Of a stretch of DNA of 64,000 nucleotides, positions 26,604 to 34,700 are shown one piece after another. The stretch covers positions 3,784,896-3,848,895 of the forward strand of contig OY282377.1 of assembly GCA_958295785.1 (NCBI GenBank), written 5' to 3'. The stretch comes from an uncultured Latescibacterota bacterium (GTDB taxonomy: Bacteria > Latescibacterota > UBA2968). Each line of letters begins with the position of its first letter. The first letter of the stretch is position 1. The notes beneath the pieces are model-generated. The model was given only the letters and a program-made list of their open reading frames with translations. It was not told the origin of the DNA and ran no database searches. Position numbers and translations under genes: made by a program.

Positions 26604-27851
26604 ATGAAACGACGGACGTCCAGAACGGAAGTGCGCTGTTCTTTTTGCGGCAAAAGTGCCGATCAGGTCGATAAGATCGTCACCGGTCCCAGCGTGAATA
26701 TTTGCAGTGAGTGCATCAAGCTCTGCAATGAGGTTTTGCGAGAAGAAGATCTCAAAAAGCCCGTCACGCTGCACAAGGGCCTGCCCAAGCCCACGGAAAT
26801 TAAAGCGCGTCTCGACGATTATGTGATCGGTCAAGATCCCGCCAAGCGCGTGCTCGCGGTCGCGGTGTACAACCACTACAAGCGCATTCGGAGCACTCCG
26901 TCTTCAGACGATGTCGAGCTCGACAAGAGCAATATTTTGCTCGTGGGGCCCACGGGCACGGGCAAGACCCTGTTGGCGCAAACCCTGGCGCGCACCTTAC
27001 AGGTGCCGTTTTCAATTGCCGACGCCACCATTTTAACCGAAGCGGGATATGTAGGCGAAGATGTCGAGAATATTTTGGTGCGCCTGCTTCAGGCTGCGGA
27101 TTACGACGTGGCGCAGGCCGAGATGGGCATTTTGTACTTGGACGAGGTCGATAAAATTTCGCGCAAATCGGCCAATCCGTCCATTACGCGCGACGTGTCC
27201 GGCGAGGGGGTTCAGCAGGCGTTGTTGAAAATTTTGGAAGGCACTGTGGCGAGCATTCCGCCCAAAGGCGGGCGCAAGCATCCCGAACAACCCCTGATTC
27301 AGCTCAATACGAAAAATATTCTGTTTATCTGTGGCGGCGCGTTTGATGGGCTGGAAAATGTCATCAGCACGCGCATCGGCCAAAAGACCATTGGCTTTGG
27401 GTCGGATTCGACCGAGATGGAAGACCGAAATGCCGGCGAGATTTTCCAGCACGCAGAGCCAGAAGATCTGATCAAATACGGGCTGATTCCCGAAATCGTG
27501 GGGCGCATGCCCGTGATGTGTGCGTTGGGCGATTTGGACGAGACCGCGCTGTTGCGAATTTTGACAGAGCCGCAAAATGCCATTACCAAGCAATACCAAA
27601 AGTTGTTTGAACTCGACGGGGTTTCCCTGACCTTTGAGCCTGACGCGCTGCGCGAGGTCGTTCGCATTACGCAGGAAAAGGGCACGGGCGCCCGCGGGTT
27701 GCGGTCCGTTCTCGAATCCCTGATGACGGATTTGATGTTCGATCTGCCGTCCAATGGGGACATCGCCGAGGTCACTGTGACCCGCGACATGGTTCAAAAC
27801 CGCAACGCGCCGCGCATCGAAGTTCTCGAATCGGAAAAAAAACGCGCTTAG
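26604..27851 (+). CDS. clpX: Clp protease ATP-binding subunit ClpX
   Basis: 415 residues. N-terminal C4 zinc finger at C12, C15, C34, C37. Walker A GPTGTGKT, pore loop GYVGED, the GGRKHPEQ loop and the IGF tripeptide (KTIGFGSD) that docks on ClpP are all present. AAA+ unfoldase that feeds tagged proteins into ClpP. Complete and of normal length. Confidence 0.96.
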   Translation: MKRRTSRTEVRCSFCGKSADQVDKIVTGPSVNICSECIKLCNEVLREEDLKKPVTLHKGLPKPTEIKARLDDYVIGQDPAKRVLAVAVYNHYKRIRSTPSSDDVELDKSNILLVGPTGTGKTLLAQTLARTLQVPFSIADATILTEAGYVGEDVENILVRLLQAADYDVAQAEMGILYLDEVDKISRKSANPSITRDVSGEGVQQALLKILEGTVASIPPKGGRKHPEQPLIQLNTKNILFICGGAFDGLENVISTRIGQKTIGFGSDSTEMEDRNAGEIFQHAEPEDLIKYGLIPEIVGRMPVMCALGDLDETALLRILTEPQNAITKQYQKLFELDGVSLTFEPDALREVVRITQEKGTGARGLRSVLESLMTDLMFDLPSNGDIAEVTVTRDMVQNRNAPRIEVLESEKKRA

Positions 27852-27905
27852 AACAGATGGGTGAGCAAGCGAGAAACCCTACCCCCTATCCGAAAGGAAA
27901 CCCCC

Positions 27906-28097
27906 ATGCCGATCCCCATCATTGAATCGCAAACCACCAATGAAAGACTGGCAAGGCTTGAAACAATTGCTGAACAGCACACGCGATCCCTTAACAGACT
28001 TGAAGATGACATGCATAAGTCTTTTCGTTGGCTTATTGGCCTCATGTTTATCGCATGGATTTCAACGATTGTCACGATCTTGCTGAAAGTTGATTGA
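27906..28097 (+). CDS. Small membrane protein, 63 aa
   Basis: ATG 27906 follows GAAAGGAAA. The first 35 residues form a charged, heptad-like helix (TNERLARLETIAEQHTRSL), followed by one hydrophobic helix (WLIGLMFIAWISTIVTILL) and a short tail. No family recognised. Its 3' half, together with the downstream terminator and leader, is duplicated at 52205-52560. Confidence 0.6.
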   Translation: MPIPIIESQTTNERLARLETIAEQHTRSLNRLEDDMHKSFRWLIGLMFIAWISTIVTILLKVD

Positions 28098-28127
28098 CCA
28101 CCCGCCAAAAAGCCATTCGCAGATGGG

Positions 28128-28159
28128 AACCGGGGCCGAATTTGACCCCGGTTTTCTTT
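28128..28159 (+). terminator. Rho-independent terminator after small membrane gene
   Basis: Stem AACCGGGG (28128-28135) and CCCCGGTT (28146-28153), ten-base loop, then TTTTCTTTG. A copy with one change in the T-run lies at 52317-52347 in the duplicated segment. Confidence 0.72.
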
Positions 28160-28360
28160 GTGTTAAAAAGGCGGATCGCGGATGAAACAGATTGCGCGGA
28201 TTGCGCGGATGAAAGGCGAAAGGCAAAAGCAACCCCAGAATGGACACGGATTGAGGCTTGCAGGTAGAGCGGAGGATGCAACAGGTGGGAAGGCCGCAGC
28301 GGGGTAATCCGCGCAATCCTTTAATCCGTTTAATCCGCAATTCAGACAAATGAGACAGCC

Positions 28361-28489
28361 ATGAACCGTTTCGCTATCCCAACCAAACTGACCACCTGCA
28401 TTTTCGCGTTGCTCTGCCTCGCGTCTGTCGGGTGGGCTTCGCCGCAACCATCCGCAGAACAAAACGCTCAATGTATCCCGAGTCATTGA
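28361..28489 (+). pseudogene. Signal-peptide end of a lost WD40-dockerin gene
   Basis: Reads MNRFAIPTKLTTCIFALLCL then ASVGWASPQPSAEQ, nearly identical to the first 33 residues of the proteins starting at 31739 and 52561. After PSAE the similarity stops abruptly and a TGA follows within nine codons. The upstream leader is also shared with 52300-52560. It marks the left border of the cassette 28490-31392. Confidence 0.82.
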
Positions 28490-28552
28490 ATACACCAGAC
28501 ACTTGCCACCGCGCCGTACGAAACCGAACTTGTGGCAAATAGGAGGACAATT

Positions 28553-28756
28553 ATGAACAAAACACACGGTACTCGATTTAGTGAATTGGTTGGAGAGAAG
28601 CTGGCGTCTGAAGAACAGGCTCGCCAGCTATGGATACCCATAGCAGAAGCATTTAATAGGGATGGTCCCGATGCCGCCAAGGAATATCTTGCCGCCGAAA
28701 GTCAGCGGCTTGAAGGACGCGTACAGAATCTAATCAACCAATTTAATGGGAGGTAA
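28553..28756 (+). CDS. Small helical protein, first gene of ATPase-nuclease cassette
   Basis: 67 residues from ATG 28553, AGGAGG seven bases upstream. Predicted mostly helical and charged (FSELVGEKLASEEQARQLW; AAKEYLAAESQRLEGRVQNL). No recognised domain. Its stop is six bases before the ATPase start, and the GGAGG of the ATPase overlaps its last codons, so the two are co-translated. It could be a small adaptor or antitoxin-like partner; that is a guess from context. Confidence 0.6.
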   Translation: MNKTHGTRFSELVGEKLASEEQARQLWIPIAEAFNRDGPDAAKEYLAAESQRLEGRVQNLINQFNGR

Positions 28757-28761
28757 AGCTG

Positions 28762-30855
28762 ATGAAAAAGGGATTCCGTATCCAGACCCTTGCAATCGAA
28801 GGATTCAAGGGCTTCACGACACGCAAAGAAATTGACCTTAAAGGGTGTCACACCTTTTTGCTAGGACAAAACGGCAACGGAAAGTCGAGCATCATAGAGG
28901 CCATTCGCTGGGGGCTGTTTGGTTCTGTAGGTAGGCCAAATGAAATTATAGCGAATCGAGACTACTCTAAACGGTGCCGCGTCGATATTACCCTTATGAG
29001 TGAAGGGAAGAAGTTGAATCTTCGACGTACACTGATACAAGGTGCGAGTGGCGGAAGCGACGCTATACTCACCGATGAGCACGGGGAGGAACTCTCTATT
29101 CGAGATATTATGCCCCAACTGGACTCTGTGGATGCAGGCGAGGGAATGCACATCATTTTTTCGCCCCAATCTACTCCGCTCCGCCGCCGACCTGAAGATC
29201 TTACGCCATTTGAAAGAACCGTCTTCAATCACCTCGGGCTCACTCATCCTCAAGCGTTACTGAGTCAACTGGATAGCTTCCTCAATAATCAAGAACATGT
29301 TGAGAAAAACTTGGGTGCAGAGCTCACTGCTACCCGCCAAAAAGTCGATACTCAGATTGGTGAACTCAATAGTCGGAGAGGAAATATTCTCAGTTCACCG
29401 CCTTGGGATGACGATCGTACGCCATCAGTCGCAGATTCCGAAAACAAAGCCCGAGATCTGATCATAGAGATTACCGGTAAACAACCTGACCCGTCTTTGT
29501 CAGGAGCATCACTGAATGCGCTGATTGACAATGGAGAAGACGCTCTAGAAGACAGACGAGATCAAGACCAAGGTGGACTAAAAATAAAAAAAGAAATTTT
29601 TGTTAAACGCAGGAATAGTCTGGAGGAACTCCGAGAAATTGAAAAGGAACTTAAGATACAAAAATCTCAAGTTCAAGACTTGCAATCGCAACTTGACGCC
29701 ATGCTAGAGGGTAAATCTCTCGACGAACTCCGGGACAGTAGCAAAAAAATGCGAGAAGCAACAGACGCCGCAGAGCTAAGGCACCAGATAGTCGAGAGGG
29801 CGATTGAATTGTTAAATCGCGACCAAAAAGATTCCGTGTACTGTCCCGTTTGCGAAGTGGAACACCACCGGCAACCTTTGAGGTCAGCACTCCAGGGTAC
29901 TGCCAGTCGACATTCTGACGATGCAAATTCAAGACTAAACCAACTCGAATCTTGGCTCAAAAAAGCCGAAGAACTTGAACACGGGGCCCAAAGGCTCAGG
30001 AATGAATTAGCTGAGACAGAGCAGAGGGCAAATGATATTAGGGCGGACCTTGATCCAGACGACGTGCAAGAACTCTCTGATCAAGTTAATATGGAACAAC
30101 TAGATGAAATGATAAAACGCTGTTTGAATCGAGAATCTTCGATAAAGGATCAGATTGAACAAAAAGAGAGTTGGTTTGGTGCAATAAAATCCCGGTTATT
30201 CAATCTGAAGGAAGAAGGAAAATTTCATCAAATCCAAGATGAGTTGATTAATCTTCAGCAATCCAGAAACCGATTTAAGGAAGTCGAGAAAGCCTACCAA
30301 GACCTTGTTTCGTTCGGTGAATCAGTTCGGATAATACAGCAGGCAGTGGAAACTTGCCTTAAAGAACGACTTGAGAAAGATATACCGGGGGTATCTGAAA
30401 ATCTCTCACAGGTTTTTGTTGCGTTGACTCGCCATCCATGGTTTGACCGACTGATCATTGCAAGGGATCCACTGCCAAAACTCGAGCTAAGGGTGGCGAG
30501 TAGTCAGGACTCCTCCGGTACTTCACACCCCACTGGAGTACTGAATGGACAAGCTGAAAGTGCGCTGGACCTTGTCCCGTATTTTGCATTTAGTCAGGCG
30601 GACAATGCGCCTACTGAGGTGTATCTGGTCTTACTGGACGATCCTACACGAGCGTTTGATGAAGAACACACTAAGATATTAGTCAAGCGCTTAGCCGATC
30701 TCGGTCATTACGTACAACTCATGGTTGCTTCTCAGGAGACTGCTCGATTTCGAGAACTGTTACCGAAGAATTTCGAGCAAAGTGAATATGTTATCGTTGA
30801 ACCTACCCGCTGGTCGTATCACGATGGCCCAGAACTGGAGATCGAATATGAATAG
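28762..30855 (+). CDS. Rad50/SMC-like ABC ATPase of a putative defence cassette
   Basis: 697 residues. Walker A GQNGNGKSS at residues 35-43, with FKGF upstream as in SMC/RecF-type ATPases. A long central coiled coil (about 190-540) is broken by CPVC (C361, C364), a possible zinc-hook motif though with only one CxxC. C-terminal signature-like LNGQAESALDL is near 594, and Walker B VYLVLLDDPTRAFD has D626-D627 (D-D where D-E is common). No membrane segment. The codon use is AT-rich compared with clpX. ATPases of this kind drive DNA-sensing defence systems such as Lamassu and ABC-three-component loci; membership of any of these is not shown. Confidence 0.82.
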   Translation: MKKGFRIQTLAIEGFKGFTTRKEIDLKGCHTFLLGQNGNGKSSIIEAIRWGLFGSVGRPNEIIANRDYSKRCRVDITLMSEGKKLNLRRTLIQGASGGSDAILTDEHGEELSIRDIMPQLDSVDAGEGMHIIFSPQSTPLRRRPEDLTPFERTVFNHLGLTHPQALLSQLDSFLNNQEHVEKNLGAELTATRQKVDTQIGELNSRRGNILSSPPWDDDRTPSVADSENKARDLIIEITGKQPDPSLSGASLNALIDNGEDALEDRRDQDQGGLKIKKEIFVKRRNSLEELREIEKELKIQKSQVQDLQSQLDAMLEGKSLDELRDSSKKMREATDAAELRHQIVERAIELLNRDQKDSVYCPVCEVEHHRQPLRSALQGTASRHSDDANSRLNQLESWLKKAEELEHGAQRLRNELAETEQRANDIRADLDPDDVQELSDQVNMEQLDEMIKRCLNRESSIKDQIEQKESWFGAIKSRLFNLKEEGKFHQIQDELINLQQSRNRFKEVEKAYQDLVSFGESVRIIQQAVETCLKERLEKDIPGVSENLSQVFVALTRHPWFDRLIIARDPLPKLELRVASSQDSSGTSHPTGVLNGQAESALDLVPYFAFSQADNAPTEVYLVLLDDPTRAFDEEHTKILVKRLADLGHYVQLMVASQETARFRELLPKNFEQSEYVIVEPTRWSYHDGPELEIEYE

Positions 30856-31372
30856 TTACACGCTACCTGGTGCAAGGGAGTGCATTGAACGCATACGCTC
30901 AGACACCTCTCCAGGTGAGTTCGGCTACAAGATTCAAGCTCTTGCTGCACATGTGCTAATACGGCTCGGTTATCAAATAAACGAGTTCAACCGGTCAGGA
31001 CATCCAGATATTGTCGCTATCAAAGACGGGAGAGAATTTCGTTTTGAGGTAGAAGCCGAAGTGATCGGACCTTGCCCTCGTAAGCTGACAGATGCTGACT
31101 TTGCTTCGTTGACGGAATCATCAAACGTAGTTGGCTATTATGCGCTTGCGATTAGCTTCCCAACGCCCTATTGGGTATTGGTGCCCGCCTCTAAACTCAT
31201 CTGTAGAAAATTTTCCAGTTCAAACATGTTACTAGAAGCTCTCAGTGATAAGTCATACTCATCAGAATGGACATGGGAGTATGTGCAGTTGCTTCAATCT
31301 GCTTGCCGACAAATCAAGCTATCATCATTCAGAGATTTAAGTAAAATGGCACTGGCAGGCCGTAGTCTTTAA
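30848..31372 (+). CDS. PD-(D/E)XK / Mrr-like protein, third gene of cassette
   Basis: 174 residues from ATG 30848, overlapping the ATPase stop by eight bases. An N-terminal helix with GEFGYKIQALAAHVLIRLGY is followed by GHPDIVAIKDGREFRFEVEA, the alpha-beta core layout of Mrr-like restriction folds: aspartate of PD, then E-x-E in place of E-x-K. A lysine further on (CPRKLTD) might replace the missing one, or the protein may be a binding rather than a cutting subunit. The tight overlap shows it works with the ATPase. Confidence 0.68.
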   Translation: MNSYTLPGARECIERIRSDTSPGEFGYKIQALAAHVLIRLGYQINEFNRSGHPDIVAIKDGREFRFEVEAEVIGPCPRKLTDADFASLTESSNVVGYYALAISFPTPYWVLVPASKLICRKFSSSNMLLEALSDKSYSSEWTWEYVQLLQSACRQIKLSSFRDLSKMALAGRSL

Positions 31373-31392
31373 GTGGTTGGTGAAACCGAAAC

Positions 31393-31443
31393 TTCGGCGA
31401 TTTCCTGATATTCGGCAGTGCCTTTGATCGGGAAGGGTCATAA
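31393..31443 (+). pseudogene. Dockerin tail of a lost WD40-dockerin gene
   Basis: Encodes FGDFLIFGSAFDREGS-stop, the exact last residues of the proteins ending at 36118 and 59541. The following 180 bases match the trailer after 36118. It marks the right border of the ATPase-nuclease cassette. Confidence 0.85.
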
Positions 31444-31619
31444 CCGCGCCACCGGACACGCGATAGCCTCTACGCCGCACGCGATAAAAAGCGGTTTGTT
31501 GACGCTCTTTTGGCGTTGAATATATTGTTTTGAAGCACTCTGCGCTGGTGGTCAGAAAAAAAATTTGACGACCGCCTCCTTACAGTACGCTGAGGCACGC
31601 TATCCAAAGGAGAAAGCCC
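31444..31619. repeat. Trailer repeat after dockerin tails
   Basis: Also present after 36118 (about 36119-36290) and in shorter form after 56562 and 59541. It contains CGCGATAGCCTCTACGCCGC, which as codons reads RDSLYAAR, a string found at residues 50-57 of the WD40 proteins. It is therefore a remnant of a neighbouring gene copy rather than ordinary spacer DNA. Confidence 0.68.
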
Positions 31620-31742
31620 TTGTTTAATTTAGGCGATGTGCTGGTGCTCGACTTCCCCGATGTGACGGGCGTCAAACGCCGGCCAGTAGCGGGTGCAGAG
31701 GTGCGGGGTAATCCGCGATTCAGACAAAGGAGACAACCATGA
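31620..31742 (+). pseudogene. PemK/MazF toxin N-terminal stub, copy 1
   Basis: From TTG 31620, with AAAGGAGAAA upstream, the frame reads LFNLGDVLVLDFPDVTGVKR then RPVAG, the typical first 25 residues of PemK/MazF-type endoribonucleases. It then runs into the leader repeat and stops at the ATGA overlapping the next start. The catalytic region is absent. Confidence 0.65.
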
Positions 31743-34700
31743 ACCGTTTCGCTATCCCAACCAAACTGACCGCCTGCATTTTCGCGTTGCTCTGCCTCGC
31801 GTCTGTCGGGTGGGCTTCGCCGCAACCATCCGCAGAGGACAATGTGCATTTTTGCCAAGTTCTCGATTACGAAGACATGCGCGCACGCGATAGTCTCTAC
31901 GCCGCACGCAAGCAGGCACTTAACCTGAACGTTGGCGAACCTCGCACGGTGCGGATGATCTACTTCTTGCCCAATGACCGGCCGTTTCGCCAAGAAGTGG
32001 TCGATTCGATGAAAACGACGATCCGTCAGGTTCAGACTTTTTTCCGCGATCAGATGCGCGCAAATGGATACGGGGGCATGACCTTCCGCTTTGAAACCGA
32101 CGCAGGACGCAACCCGACGGTTCATCGCGTAGATGGTCAATACTCCGATAGCCACTATCTTGACGACACAGTTGGCACTGTACGTGACGAGGTTGGACAG
32201 GCGTTTGATCTCTCGGCGAACAACGTCTATCTCATCGTCGTTGACAATAGTATAGATGCAATTGGTTTTAGTGATGGAACTCAGGCGTATGGAATTGCTA
32301 CTGTGGGGGAAAGAAATAGCGGCCGTGCGTATGTTTCAGGCGAATTTGACTTTTTTTTAGCCGCGCATGAACTTGGACATACCTTTGGCTTGGGTCACGA
32401 TTGGAGGAATCGGAGGTATATCATGTCGTATGGCGGTGCAGAACGATCACGGTTATCAGCGTGTGCTGCCGAGTTTTTGGCCGTGCATCCCTACTTCAAT
32501 CCGGATATTCCAGATGAAGAGACACCGCCACCAACCCTCGAGCTCATTTCATCGCTTTCATATCCGCCAGGATCAACAAGTGTCCCTGTCCAACTCAAAG
32601 TCCATGATCCTGATGGGCTTCATCAAGTGTGGTTAGTGGTTAGAGGGGGATTAAAGATGTGCCAGGGATTAAACGGCGAACAAGATGCCATCGTTCAATT
32701 CGATTATGATGGCGTTATTCCATCTGTTGAAGACTTTTATGGCACGGGCACAAGCCTTTCTAATCCTCTTGTGCATAACCTTTATATCCGTGCAGTTGAT
32801 ACTGGCGGAAATGTTAGTTCATGGATGGATGGAAATTTTTCCCTGTGGAACACTGAAAATGAACGCAATGTTATCGCCAAACTCGAGGGGCATTCGTCTG
32901 ATGTCAGTTCAGTTTCGTTTTCGCCCGATGGTAGCACCCTTGCTTCAGCGTCTTATGATAGCACGGTCAAAATGTGGGATGTATCAACGAGACAGAACAT
33001 CGCCACGCTTGAAGGGCATACAGGTTGGGTCGAATCAGTTTCGTTTTCGCCCAATGGTTCAACCCTCGCATCAGGGTCATGGGATGGCACGGTCAAACTG
33101 TGGGATGTGGCAACGAGACAGAACATCGCCACGCTTGAAGGGCATGGGCATTGGGTCAATTTAGTTGCGTTTTCGCCCGATGGTAGCACCCTCGCTTCGG
33201 CGGCAGGTAGAACGATCAAGCTGTGGGATGTATCAACGAGACAAAACATCGCCACGCTTACGGGGTCGGATCGGGTCTTTTCAGTTTCGTTTTCTCCCGA
33301 TGGCAGAACCCTCGCATCAGCGTCTTATGATCACACGGTCAAGCTGTGGGATGTGGCAACGAGACAGAACATCGCCACGCTTGAAGGGCATACGTATTGG
33401 GTCAATTCAGTTTCGTTTTCGCCCGATGGTTCAACGCTCGCTTCAGGGTCAAGTGATCGCACGGTCAAGCTGTGGGATGTGGCAACGAGACAGAACATCG
33501 CCACGCTTGAGGGACATTCGGCAGGGGTCAGATTAGTTTCGTTTTCGCCCGATGGCAGCACCCTCGCATCAGGGTCATGGGATAACACGATCAAGCTGTG
33601 GGATGTGGCAACAAGGCGCAATATTGAGACCCTTTACAGGGGTGAGACTGCGATCACTTCCCTGGCATTTTCACCCGACGGTAAGATTCTCGCATCCGGA
33701 TCAAGGAAAACCACCAATGACAATGCCCAGGTGGTACTGTGGGATATGCAGGCAATCCTGCAATCGCAGCCTCAAGCCTTGGTGAAAATCTCAGGCGATA
33801 ACCAGCAAGGCGTGTCAGGTGAAGCATTGACGAATCCGTTTGTCGTTGAAGTGCAAAATAAAAATGGTGTTGGGCTCGCTGGTTTTCCGGTTAGATTTAC
33901 CGTCACCGCAGGCGATGGAAAACTCAGCGGGCGGTTCAGTGGTGAGAGCGCAACAACCGATGCCAATGGCAGGGCGCAAAGCACGCTGACGCTTGGAGAC
34001 CTTCCGGGCACAAACACTGTTGAGGCATCTATGGCTGACCTTAAGGTGGCCTTCAACGCCGTGGGGGTTGGAATGCCGCCGATTGGGAGCGATTATCAGA
34101 CATGGCATTTACCCGCAGGGGCAATCGCTCGCTTGGGAAAAGGAAGGATTTATGAAGTCGCGTTTTCGCCTGATGGTTCACTCCTCGCTGTGGCAAGTAG
34201 CATTGGCATTTGGCTTTATGACGCGGCGACCTCTCGTGAACTCGCGCTACTCACTGGGCATGGGGGGCGGGTCTTTTCAGTTTCGTTTTCTCCCGATGGC
34301 AACACCCTCGCTTCAGGGGCAAATGATAACACGATCAAGTTGTGGGATGTGGCAACGAGACAAAACATCGCCACGCTTAAGGGACATTCGAGTGGGATCA
34401 CTTCAGTATCGTTTTCGCCCGATGGTAGCACCCTCGCTTCAGGGTCATGGGATGACACGATCAAACTGTGGGATGTGGCAACGAGACGGAACATCGCCAC
34501 GCTTGAGGGACATTCGGGTTTGGTCGAATCAGTATCGTTTTCGCCCGATGGTAGCACCCTCGCTTCAGGGTCTTATGATGGCATAGTTCTGCTGTGGGAT
34601 GTGGCAACGAGACAGAACATCGCCACGCCTGAGGGACATTCGGGTTCGGTCCATTCAGTATCGTTTTCGCCCGATGGTTCAACCCTCGCATCAGGGTCAG

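Noticed and set aside
28553-31372. Assignment of the cassette to Lamassu, Wadjet or Gabija by name
   Set aside because: The ATPase type is compatible with SMC-like systems, but no partner gene with a diagnostic domain could be identified from sequence alone.
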